From NCBI RefSeq assembly GCF_964199755.1, contig NC_133906.1, forward strand, positions 10,478,001 through 10,542,000: a stretch of DNA of 64,000 nucleotides. Reading direction: 5' to 3'. The number at the start of each line of letters is the position of its first letter. Position 1 is the stretch's first letter. Shown one piece after another: positions 1 to 12,500 of this stretch. Source of the stretch: Larus michahellis (Eukaryota > Chordata > Aves > Charadriiformes > Laridae). The position numbers and the translations under genes are program-made. The notes beneath the pieces were generated by a model. That model was not told the DNA's origin, did not search any database, and saw only the letters and a list, made by a program, of their open reading frames with translations.

Positions 1-3000
1 GCTGGTATACTACCAGGGACCAGATATCAAAACTTTGAAGCTTTTATTTCTCGCTGCAATACTGCTAGTTTCTTTGAAATGTGAGGAGTGATGAGCTGCT
101 TGGAAATACCAGGCTCTCTTGATTTCTTCTGCAGTTCCTGTTGAAAATGATGGGAGAAATGGAAAATACAGTGTAATAGCTGGTAATTAGAGACAATTTT
201 TCTCTTTGTCCAGCACATTCATACGCCCTCATCCTCTCATGTGTTTTATATCGCATGCTGTGAAGCCTCTGGATTAACTCGGCAAAGATTTAGTGCCTTG
301 TGTGTGGGGAGAGGCAGGGAAGCATTGTGCGTGTATGACTTGTCCAAAGCTGCCTGTAATTACCAGTGTAACTTGCATTTTATTCACTACTGTTTCTTTT
401 GTGCAATTGACTCCTTTTAGAGGAAGGTGTTAGGTAAGAGTTGAGAGACTTGGAGAAACAGGGAAGGCATATTCCCTGCTGCTGCTTTGAGCAATGTTTT
501 GCGACATCCGTAGCGCTGGCACAGGTGAGCAGCGTCTGGGGGACACGGCATTGTTTGCCCGCTTGGCTTGGAGCGTAGGGGTGGCACGAGTGATTGATGG
601 CACCCCCTCTCCCCAGAGGGACCGCATCCATCATTCAGCACCAGCACATGGCGTGTCTGGCAGGCGGCTCACGGGGGAATGCAAGCCTGGCTGGGAGTGA
701 CGGTGATCAGTCGGCTGGCCCCCAGCGGGTCTTCCCATTCTCCATCTGACTTTTTTTTTTTTTCTTCTTTTCTTTCCTCCTTCGCCCCCTTTCAGGTAGG
801 AAAAAGGGGAAATAGCCCCAGGGGGTTGGTTGGTGGGTTTACTTCTTGTGTGCGGGTTTGTCTTTGGGTTTCCTGCTCTAAAAAGCTTCACACCACAAGT
901 TTATTTCTTGTCTGGCTCAAAATTAACTGGCTTGCCTACACCTTTGTACCATGGGTTTGAGTCTGTGGCCTGATGTTTTATTATACATCTGTTAAATATA
1001 TAACTTGAATTTCTGTCGGGAAATGTAGTTCTTCATGTAGTGTTCATTTCACACCCCACAATCTCCCTTCATGAAAAAGACTAGAATTTAATTTAGTTTC
1101 AAGCATTAGAATGCTTGAATCTGTATCTGTCTGTCTATCTGTACACAGCGTTAGGAAGGCTCATGGCTTTCTCAGCCCCCCAGGGTCCCCAGAAATGTTA
1201 TTCTGCCCTGAATACTCTCAGGACTGTGCTAGTAGATGTTTCCTTTAGTTTTCAAATGAAATCTTGGTGCTCCTTCATTTCCTTGTTAGGAAAATTTAAT
1301 TGTTCAGTGAAATATTTCATTTGTAAGGCTGAAAATCTTTTACTACTGTCCAGGGACGCCTCCTTTACAAAATACTGTTCATGCCTTGAAAAAATGTGAC
1401 CTTCTTAAGAAATAAAAATGCTGAAAACTAGCAATAAACAGATAAGGTTCTGCCATTTTCCCGTTATTGTGTAAGCCTGTGCTACTTAATGTAATTCAAA
1501 TTGTCTGCTGCTTAGATGCAATACATTTCCCCCTGCCCCCTCCCTGGTTTCGCTCTTTTTCTGCACCTCTCGTGGTATTGACTCTTCCTCCAGACACTAT
1601 TCAGCTGCTGAAAGGATCACACTTGAGAACGATGCAGAGAAAATGATAAGGATGAACTATATCTAGATATTGATACCAAATTACAAGATACTTTCTGAGG
1701 AAATTGGAGAAAAATAGATTTAAAATGAGACTCATTTGATAAAGTAGAGTACCACTCACTGGTTGTGAGGAGAGAAACCCTTGGGACTACTACTAAAAAA
1801 AACTTTATGGGTAATAAACTGTTACTTTGCATTTCATTTGTCTCACAAAAATACTTTGTTAGGAACTGATCCTCAACAGGGAAGCAATTTTGTAAAGAAA
1901 ATATTTTTGATCATTAGTTCAATTTGTATAATATCAAGTTAGTTTCTCCTGACTGTCTTCAGATGATTACCCGTTGCTGTTTCTCACATTGTGTATCCCT
2001 GGGAGGGTATCGCTTCCCCTGTTGAAGCTGTGCATGTTTACGGTTTAAGCAAACCAAACAAGACCTGTGTGCCACGTTCTCCTTGCTGCCCTCAGCCTCT
2101 GCAAGTCTTGGTCTATGCTGTTTCCTTGACGGCTTATCACTTCTGTCCTCCTCCTGTGCAGCCGGACAGTCATTGTATCCCATCTTTTCCACTGAGGGCA
2201 GTTTCTGAAAATCTGTCCCATCTGTCCTGTTCAGATAGACTGTTCTGGTGATTTTTCTGTCCTTCCTTCAGCACTTCTGCTGGGTGCTGCTCCTGCTCCT
2301 TTCCACATCGTTCATTCAAAATCTTTTTAATCTCTCAACACTTAAGCAGTTGCTTTCATCCTTCATTTTCCTAAACAAAACAAAGAAAAATACCCAATGA
2401 AAACATTACCAGATCTTGCCAGATTCTCGTGGTACTAGTGTCACTTCAGCATTTTGGTGTTATCTTCTAAGGCTTGCCTGTATCTACTCTTAACTCATGC
2501 TCCACCAGTTGAGGGTCCCTCCATGCCAGCCTTCCCCAGCGCTGGTTTCTTGTTGTGTATTGGTCTCCACGTCACTCTGCAGAGAAGCGGAAGCACCAAA
2601 ATGCCCTGTTCTTGCGGCTCGGGCACACAGCTGCTCGTGGATGCATGGACACCAACAGCTTTGGGCCTCCAGTCCTAAAATGGAGCACGTCCAGTCCAGA
2701 TGTCTTCCTGGGAGCTGCACTGCCGGGCTCCTCATGCCCCGGGTGCATTGTGTGTGTATGGAGACTTTTCCAACACCCACTTTGGCCAAATTGGGACAGT
2801 TTCTCCTCCTTATGAGAGCAGCAAAAGACTAATGCTACAAGCAACATATGCTTCTGTTTCAAAGGAAAAGGAGGAAATTCACTGTGGAGCAGTTGCATGA
2901 ATTTAACATGCCAAATTTTATTCCTAACATTATTTTAAGAAATAGGTGAGAGATACTTGAAGAAACGGGGTGGGAGGGAAAAGCTCACGTAAGGCTGACT

Positions 3001-6000
3001 GACAGCAAAGGAGACATTTCCCCAAATGGTTAAGTTTTAGCTCAGCTACTGGAAGTAACTCTGGGCCGTAACAGGGGACCAGATCCTGTGGCCTGTCTTA
3101 CAGGGTTACCTGCATGGTCAGTAACTGGAAAGGAGGAAAATCTAATTCACAATTGAAGCAGAGGGTCCACCTGTCCTTCTCCAGAGGCTATAAGCTGTCT
3201 GATGTCTCACTCAGCTGTTGCATTTGCGTTATTTGATTTGACAGTAAGCCCTTTGGGGCAGAAATATTATCCAATTTGATTATCGAGTGCTACAGTTCAT
3301 GGGTGTATAAACTAGGAATTATGAATGCTTTAGCTGGATATTGGCTTTTAGTATGAGACTCTTCCGTTACCAGCTGCTCCTACTCATCTGGTCCGCTTTG
3401 GAGGAGGCGGCAGTACTGTGATCCTCATTGACAGCGACATAACAAACACAACAGCTGTTAAAAAAAGAAAAAAAAAGTTCTACTTAGACATTTTTTGACA
3501 TTCTGTTAAGAAACTGATTTAAATATCTGGATTTATCTGCATAAGCTCACTGGAAAGAAGTGCGGATAATCTTACTGATGCCATTGCTTTGATAGGAAGC
3601 TGCAGGGAAGGGAAACAAACCTTCATATTTCAGGTTATAAAATAGTCTGCAAGGACTGGACAAATACGTCTTTCCTTCTGAAAAATAAGACTTGGTAGTT
3701 TGCCAGGGGCTAAGGTTAGCGGGGCAGACAGTAGTAGCTACATCAAGGATCCCAGTGTACTCCTCTGCCTGTGAAGAGAAAACACATTATACACTGCTAA
3801 ATCTTACTGATGGGACAGAAGCAGCCCGCTGCCCATCTGCCACTGGTTTTGGGTCACTTTGAGGTGTTAAGCAGTCTAATAAGGGATGCTTAACCAGGGA
3901 AGGGGGCTTGAGCAGTGCTTGGATTTTGCGTGTGTGGGGACACCTGAATGGCAGACGTGCCGGCCGGGTGGATGCTGAGCTCAGACGAGACTTGTCTCTC
4001 TGCTTGCCTTCTCCAGCCCACTGGCATCAGTGCGATGCCCTTTTTGCCCCAGCCTCGCGCTGCATCCCGGAGTTCTGACTCGATAGGCTTGGGTTTCTTC
4101 TCTTAGGCATGCTGCGCCCTAGGAAGTTCATTATGCAGCTAGTAATTATCAGGACTTCTTACCTTCTTAACTATTGCTTTTGCTGCTGTTAACCTGAATG
4201 GACCTGAGCAAGTCCTAAAAATGGTATTTGTGCTGTATGTACCGTGCAAGTAGTAGTGCAAGTCAAACCTAGAACGGGTCCAGTGTCCAGGAGGATGTAG
4301 AGCATCTGTGACCACTCTGCAGTAACCCCTCTGAGCAGCCCAGGAAAGGCCTGTGTAAGGACACATAGTGGTCTCTGTGGTTCTCCTCCCTGAGAAAGGC
4401 TGCTCTTAAGCGCAGTCCTGCAGCTTGTCAGCAACTTCTTACCCTTCTTTGGGATGCACAGCATCACATGACTATGTGAGCTATTGGAGGAAGAACAACC
4501 AAAATTACTTTGGAGTGTCACTAATGTGCCAATCTTTTCCTTTTCAAAAAGTAGACTGTTAATGGTCTTCGTATTTCCTTCTAAATAAATCTCTTGCCAA
4601 AAATATCAACCATCACTGCCTATTGAGATGGGCAACGTATTCAGTATTGCTTCAGAGAGAACATGCCTTCTTGGCATTTATAAAACTATTCATATTTTCA
4701 AGCAGGATATTAATAATTTCTTACTTATGTTGAAGTGATGTAAGATGAAAAATTAATGTGGATGTTACTTTGTCTTCCAGATCTTGCAAGCTGGTTGTGC
4801 CTCTGATGTACATGGTCTTAAATGAAGTCAATGTTTTCTTTTGAGCTCTAGTTTACTTCCAAAGCGAGGAATATAAAACTGACACTGTAAATACCTGACA
4901 AAGTGTTTCAGACTGCTGATGTTTGTTCCTTTGCCTATTCTGACTAGTCTTTATCAGCCTTAGTACAGAAAAGGGAAAGTCCTTTGATGTGGTCCAAAAC
5001 TTTGATTGTAGAAATTCAAGTAGTGATGTTTCTCTTTAGTGACTAAAACATGGGGTGGAAAAGCGAGAGATTTGGGCCCTTTTACACACACAGATTTTTT
5101 TACACATCTTAAGTTTCTTGTATCCCTTCTGCTCCATCTATCCACACAGCTAGAGAGAGATTCATATTTCTTCAGGGGGGGCATAAAGCTTTTAGGGGAT
5201 TCTTGAAGCACTTCTAATAAATGGTAAACATGCTAAAGACCTTTTTAAATACTGGTTTGTGAAGCTAAGTTGTGTTTAAAGGCTTAGTAGTGGGATGGAT
5301 GGCTTGTTAGAGTAGATTTGGCCTTAGAGGCATTTGTAGAGACCCTTTCTCCCACCATCCTTCTTTCCAACTTGGAAAAAAAAGAATTTATCACTGGGTT
5401 TATCGTCACTGCTGTCTGTGTAGGAAGGATTCTATCTCCAGGGAGAAGTTATCTGAGACTGGTAGGATCTCTGTCTCGTTAGTCTCTCCCCTGCTATTCT
5501 TGCCTACTGAAGAGCAATACATTCAGGTGCTGTCGTGGGGGAAGGGGGAAGCGAGGGAGAGAAATGGCCTGTTGCGGTTCCTGCCGTGGTGCCGGGTAAC
5601 GGGCAGGGCTGTGCGCAGGCAACGCCGCGCTCGGGGGCTGCGGGAAGTGCCTTTAACCCGCTTTCATAATTAATGTTTGGGGAGAATGAGAGTGCCCTGT
5701 GGGATAAATTAGCATTCATTCACTGTACATGCAAACAGATGTTAGCCGAAGTAGAATGGAAGAAAAGATGCCCACTGACCCAAATTTCTTGCATTGTCCT
5801 GTTCTGTCTGTCTGAAATTTTCATGCTCTGACTGCTAAGCCTTAATAAGGAAGCAATTCCTTGTTTTAATGTTTTACCAGATACGTTTTTGCCATTTCGC
5901 ACTATACTGTTTAATGTATACAGTCCGTCTTGTCTGGGCTGCCTCCTTCACCATTGTTCTAGGCTGGACCATCACCGGCTCACAGCTTGCATGTGCTCAG

Positions 6001-8520
6001 CCGAGGCTTGGACTGGGAACGGCTGGGCTTTGCCAGGAAACTTGGTGTTTTGTAAACACTTGGGTTTGCTGCTCTGAAATCTGTTAAATGGTCAGCACTT
6101 CTTTGAAAAGCAAATGGAAGCGATCTCATGGAAGCCATTCCACGGAAACAAAAAGCAATAAATGTTTGTGGTCACTTGAAAGGATTCCGATTATTATTGT
6201 TAGTTTCTGCATGGGATACAGAATGCCAGCTGGAGACATTGCATGTGTGCCGTGTCATTGTCATTTGCTACTTTTAATTATGATCTGACTTTGTTTCCAT
6301 GAAAATAAATCCTCTGCTATGTTTTTTTTAACCTGAAGAAGGCTCATGCCTTGACATAGTTGGCAATGTCACCCTACCATCAGAAGTTCTTTGAAATACC
6401 CTATTTTCAGTGACTTAAGTCTCAGCTTCTTAAGTGTGAATGTCATTCTGAGTTATGAATTTAAGTAGGTAATTTTTTGGTCACCTAAAGTCAGATTGTA
6501 TAAGAGCACAGGGTGTAACCTTTTGTATGTGTTTTGGTCTCCTTAAAGCCTGTGTGAAGTTGAAATGAAGTTGAGACCCAATGCTCGGAGCTGGGGGCTG
6601 TTTGGAAAACATCTGAGTGCATCTGTGGCAGAAAAAAAATCAAGGAAGGAAAGGGAATACTTGAATTAAATGCTATTTTTGCAAAATGTTACAGCTTACC
6701 TGAAATGAGTATTTCTGATACATTCATACTTGGTCTTCTCAGTCACGTCTCCATCATCCCCCCACACACTCCTTGCCATTAATATAGTTCATAGTTAACT
6801 TGTAGAGATACAGTGTAAGTGTAGATTAAGAACTATGAAGAATATTAGATATTAGACTATTCTTCCATTGAAAACTGAATGCTGGAGTAAGACTGAGGAG
6901 AGATACAAGGGGTTTTTGTCAGCTATTGTCAACTGGAGAAACGAAGTGTTTCATACTGTCTCTAAGGATGGACATGGGGTACAGAATGCTAAATGTAAAC
7001 CCTTGTGTTTGTCCTGGTGCTCTCCCATCCTTGCAGATGAGCCAGGAGGACCCTGATAAGTAGCAGCTTTGCTCCACAGGCTTTGATATCGCAGCAACAT
7101 AGCGGTGTCTTGCTCCTGTAAGAGACACTTCAGCCTCGGTGACACGGACGTGGGGTGACAGACGGCATCTCCTCATGCTTCCCTGGCCTGATGGCAGCTG
7201 GGCTTCCTCTGCTCTCTTGGGACGGCAGGGGCCCTTCACAGAGAGCATCGGAGAGGATGTCTCTTCAGCATCATATGGGGGGGGATCCTTAATTGACTTC
7301 AGTTCCTTGTAGCTTACCTGTCACTCAGGAGCATTCAGTACTCGTCACCCAGTTTCTACGAGCTGCCCTTTGGAGGGGCTGCTTATTTTCAGCTGCAAAC
7401 ACACTTAAATTTAGTTTAACTGTTGAAGGACACTTTATTTCCTCTGGAGGCATTTAAACTATGTATTCAAAGTTTTGCGGTATTGAGCCGTGATGAGAAC
7501 TGTTTTTGTGGTTTGTTGCTGTTCTCTTCCCCGTACTGTCCTCGCGGGCTCCCGTTGCAGCGAGCTTCTGAAGGGGGCTGAAGGAAATGGCGTTTTAACT
7601 CTTGCAGGGAGAAATTCTTCCCGGTGTGCACTGAAGTTTGCTCTCTTCTTTTTCCTTTTCCTTTCAACAGAAGTTGAAGTAACCCCTTACTCGCAGAAAT
7701 GGAAGAGAAGGGTTTAGCACAGTCTTAGCAGTGCTGTAATTTAAAGTGAGCGGGTAGTTTTAATCCACAGCATCATACCTATGTGATTATCTTAACTGGC
7801 TATTACACAAAAATAACTGTAGTTAAAATGAAACAAATGCTTTCCTGTTTATTGTGAATGAGGTAACCACTTCTTAAAGCTCGATAGATTCCTGGATCAT
7901 TCTTTAGGGATTTCTGTCTCTAACAATTCTAGCCATTGCGTGTCTTACTTGCCTTTCTACATATACTTACTCTGAATTAAAACTGTTGAAAAGGAGATGA
8001 TGCAAAAAAAAATCCTTAGCCTTTTCAAACTCTTGTATTAACCAGAATATCACGTCTTTTGAGCAGAGAATGTTGCTAGCGACGTAGGCCGGAGATCCAG
8101 GTGCAGTGCGGTCTCGCTGCACACCAGTAGTGGGATAATGGGGGTCTCACTGTACCCCCGGTCCAGCCTTCGGCAGATGGATGTTGGGTGCGAGTCTCCC
8201 AGCCAGGCACACATGGCGCAAGCGGAGATGCAGAGTTACCGACGCGAGTTTGGGGAAGAGTCATGGGGTGCTCAGGGGGTGCAGGTGAAATCGGCAAGCA
8301 GGAGGCAGCCCCTCAATTTTTCCAAGAGGTAAAACCAACTTGGAGCCCATGGAAGGGAGGTGATGCCTTGAAGGAGGTGGGGGGAAAAAGGATCAGGATT
8401 GCCCAAAAGTAAACTTCAGATCTATAGATCCTAAACAGAATAACCAAAGGGTACTTTAGTAATTTTGTGTTGCTACCTTTTTTTTTTTTTTAAATTTCCC
8501 TTCCTCTTTCTCCTCCACAG
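1..8520 (+). other. UBTD2: UBTD2 intron 1 (3' part)
   Basis: This stretch precedes UBTD2 coding exon 2 and ends in a good acceptor, a long T/C tract (about 8479-8518) followed by CAG at 8518-8520. I see no coding exon, RNA gene or clear transposon in it. It contains a T-rich run near 752-766 and ordinary AT-rich intronic sequence. Open frames here are short, overlap on both strands and match nothing I know. The first UBTD2 exon, which should encode about 23 residues starting with a probable N-myristoylation motif, is not in the window. Confidence 0.8.
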
Positions 8521-8757
8521 TTGCTCTCGGTCGTAATCAGCCCTTGAAAAAAGAGAAACCGAAATGGAAAAGTGATTACCCCATGACAGACGGACAGTTG
8601 CGCAGTAAGAGAGACGAGTTTTGGGACACAGCACCAGCTTTCGAAGGTCGCAAGGAGATTTGGGATGCCCTCAAGGCTGCTGCACATGCTTTCGAGAGCA
8701 ATGATCACGAACTGGCACAAGCAATCATTGATGGTGCAAACATAACACTACCACATG
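8521..8757 (+). CDS. UBTD2: UBTD2 coding exon 2 (ubiquitin domain-containing protein 2)
   Basis: The exon encodes the conserved N-terminal UBTD domain of UBTD2 (DC-UbP). That protein is a small cytosolic or membrane-associated adaptor with a C-terminal ubiquitin-like fold, reported to bind the E1 enzyme UBA1 and the deubiquitinase USP5. The translation includes [37 protein letters not shown] and [17 protein letters not shown], which agree almost residue for residue with vertebrate UBTD2. The paralogue UBTD1 differs at several of these sites, for example AAYAAEA where this has AAHAFES. The exon starts in phase 2 (TT of a Val codon) after CACAG and ends in phase 1 before GTAGGT. With exon 3 it gives about 211 residues, so only about 23 N-terminal residues are missing from the window. 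Confidence 0.97.
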
Positions 8758-9410
8758 GTAGGTTCATCTACAATGGATGTGGCCTGAGTGTAACAGCAGG
8801 TTAAGGCAAATGGTTTTTTTAAGCTGAAAATCAACTGAGACATATATGCAATAGTTTTAAATACTCGTATTTCAGTATGCACAATGTCTTCTGATTTGGT
8901 GCTTCAAAGCAAAATGACATTAATGTGTAGAGGGATGAAGAAAGGTTACCTTTCTATCATTACCTAAATTTGTATGTATGATGAGGTACGTGGTGTAATA
9001 CACAATTTAAGAGTCTGATCTCTGTAGGCAACACTTGTGACTTTCTGCAATCTCTCGAAACACCTGTGTGCTCGAAGGTACAGTTTTCTTAACTTTTTTT
9101 CCAGCCTCCCTTTGTAAGGGAGTAGATTTTTTCCCTGATCTTATGGATTTCTTTGGCACTTTAATTGTTTTGGGTTTTCTTTTTAAAATCTCTTTTCTGA
9201 AGACTATGAAAAACTTTGCCAGCACCAAGTTTTTGGGAATCTGCTGTAAGATCTTGTGCAAGATAAACTGTGAGCACTTATTTCAGGTGCTTTCCCTTTG
9301 CTCTGTTGTTCTGAATTCTGACTTTTTTCAAGTTCTTTTCTCCCTCACTCCACCCTCTGAAATGAATCACTCCCCTTTATTCCCAATAGAAATACAGTTG
9401 AAATTCTGCA

Positions 9411-9560
9411 TTTAAAAAAAAAAAAATAATAATTGAATGGATTTGTAGCTTCAGTAACCTAAAAGAATCAGGATGAAATAAAAAACAAACAAACAGAAAA
9501 AAAAACAAACAACAAACCACAACCAAAACAACCCACACCAAAAAAAAACCGCCAACAACC
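9411..9560. repeat. A-rich low-complexity tract
   Basis: An A13 run is followed by a stretch of AAAC/AACA-type units (about 9478-9550) in UBTD2 intron 2. The open frame that crosses it on the - strand is an artefact of composition. Confidence 0.8.
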
Positions 9561-12500
9561 CATAACAAAACACAGGGGACTGAAGCAGGCGTGTGTGTTC
9601 TGGTTAGGCTCTGCTTGGTGTCCTCTCTTCCAGAAGGGGCGTGAAGAGGCTTGCACCAAACAATGAACTTGTTCCAGACACGTGGAGCTGAATGCTGTAT
9701 AAAAGACATTATGTATGTGCTGGCTAGGGTCTCCTGGGAAGAGAACAAGGATGATGGGGAAGATTGAGTACCTTGCTTTCTGGGGTAACTAGTCTGCGTG
9801 AGATTGACTACTCCTTTTACCTTGTTTGTCTTATATTGGTGGTGGTTAGGACCTCGGTTTCCTTAAGAAGTCACAGTTGATCATGTATTTCGTTTGGAAG
9901 GAGTGGATTGGGGATTTGTCTGTCTCTTCCCATACTAAAGTGTGAAATGTTACCAGTTGTTGAGGCTTGGCGTGTTCTTTTCCCCTCTCCTGTTCAGCAG
10001 TCAGGAACCCTGAAACGTCGCTGAGAGGTGGAAACTTCCAGTGCTGCAACATGACCCGGCTTTTCCATAATTCATCAGCCATCTTTTGTGGTCCTCCAGA
10101 TCATTGTTTGTTTTCAAGGAGGTTTGTGTTTTACTGGTTTGACTGATAATGAGTGAGTTTTTGTCAAGGGCACTTAACGCCCATGGAAATGATTTCTGTG
10201 GTAGCTGTAGTTTTAAAGAGAAAATTGTTAATTATTTCCAGAACCTGACAATGCCAAGGAGATCTCGGGTCTCCTCTTTGACAGACCTGTTGGAGGTCTG
10301 TATACGTTCTAGGCTCAATCCATTGGAGAGAGAAAAATAATTTCCCTGCTACAAGCTAATGTGGTTTTCAAAAGATAGAGAAAAGAGTCAGGTTGTCTAA
10401 GCATGGAACTAGTATCAGAAAACTTCTTTCTTCCTGTGCCCGTCATACCATGTTTCTTTCCTTGCACCAGTTCCTAAAACTGGTCAGAATCTGGAAGTCC
10501 TGCATTACCTACCAGGCCTCTGATTTTATATATCAATAATAGACTTTAAATAGCATATTTATTCTGTGTCCAGAAAACATCAGAATATTCTTCTAAACTG
10601 ATAGCATTCCTGAAGTTTTGTCCTTCCAAAACATCTAGATTGCAGAAAATATCACACAAGAAGTTTGGTCGTTAGGCAGTTTGAGAGCTGGAGAAAATTG
10701 TATAGGTGAGAAGGATGTGGCGAAATTGATACAGAAGTTGCTGATAATTTTAAGTCACCATTCAGATAAATGGAAATAATTAATAGCTTGCAGACTGAGT
10801 ATTTGCAGACCTAAGGTAGTTGCTGCATTGTTTTGCTTAGTTGCTAAAATAAAAATAGTAGAGGTCAGGAAAACTTCGTGTGGTATATGGAGCAGGTTTA
10901 ACAAAATATAGATTACCTTCCAGTGTGGTCTCTTAGTGCTTCTGTGAGTTGCTCTCCTGATCAGACTTCAGCTTAGCGTAAAGAATTGTCTCTTAGTGTG
11001 TGAACACTCACCCTCTGTAGAGGGTCTGAGTCTGCTTGTGACCATGCGCAGAAGACCGATAGAAACATGACTCTTTTAGTGAATGAAAATTTGAGTTACA
11101 GACATGCTTTTGCAGTGAGAGGGATATTATTTGTATAATGTGGTAATGGAATTTGACGAGACCCTGTTAATAAGCTGTTTTGACAGCATTAGATTACGTA
11201 TTCAGTTTAAATGTTGCACAAATGTACATATGAACAGCGCTTCCAGGGGAAATGTTAAATTTAAGGCGTCAAGTCATGGAAAGGAGCTGTTTGACATGTT
11301 AGGTCTCTGCTTCCGCTCATCAGAGAGGCATAACAACTTGTAATTGTGGAGGAGGATTTTATTCAAGTGGGAAAGTTTAAGTCTGCTTGGAAGAATGTGT
11401 CTTTGGGTTCTGCGATGGAGTTGCTTGTGTCGCTTGTATGTCGGTGCTCCTCGGTTAAAAGAGGAGAGGATGGGCAATGTATAGTTTTGACACTCGCAAA
11501 TTTTGAAAATAGCATTTCTTAGTTTCTTAAATAACTGCTTATTAATCTTCTTTAGAGTTTAAGGCTTTAAGTCCCAGGGGTTTCTGGTTGCAAGCAAAAA
11601 AACAAAACAGGGCAGATAACACGCATTTCTTCTCTTGGGCAGTCTGGGGAATGTAGGAGGGATGGCGTGCCCTGGAAATTAGCCTTTTTAATGTCATTGA
11701 ATGTAATACTTCGGGGACTAGTGTGTGAACTCTTAAATTTGGCTTTTCAGCAGACAATTTGCTTGGGGTCCTGCCTACTGCTGGCAGACTGTAGTCTGCT
11801 TTCTAAGGCCCACGTGCAGAATAGTCAGAATATTTCAGAAATAAGTCAGGAATCATGCTTGTATCAGATGCTCTGTTGCCCAAGTCAGGCCTCCCCTGAG
11901 GCCGGATTCCAAATACAGGGAATATTTTGAATATTTATTCAGGATCTGGAGTTTAGTATTGATTTTTGTACCCACAAAATTGCATTATTAGCTTTTTATC
12001 CAACTTTCTATTGGTGACACTTATCTTGTGCATCAGCTGCTTGCATAGTTCTCTGTGCAATGTGACCTTTCCACTACAGAGAGAGCTACTTCTTTTAGAA
12101 ATTCAAGTATTTCTTAGTCATCAAGCATTGTTAGTGCCATGTGTGAATAGATTATGAATAAAAGCCTTCCATTTATGGGCTCAGTAATCAGCAAACTGAG
12201 TTTATCTCCAGGCAGGTAGAACAAACAAACTGTCCTTGTTCTGAGTGACACCAAAAACCTCTATGTTTTTGTTTACAAAAACTCACTTTGTGGAAAATTT
12301 AAGAAGAAGGGAAGATAGCTGTTTAAGAAATCCAGCTGCTGCATATGCATTAACTGCCCAGTCCTGTGCTTACCTGACTTAAACTACCACCTACATTTAC
12401 CCATGTAACTGCTGAGCAGCGCCATGCCCCGCGCGGGGGGGAGGTCTGTCCTCCTACCCTGCCCTGGGCTCTGCACGGGGACCTGGAGCATGGCAGGGGA

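Noticed and set aside
8758..8804. Continuation of UBTD2 exon 2 frame past the donor
   Set aside because: The consensus GTAGGT donor and the exact join to exon 3 show this is intron.
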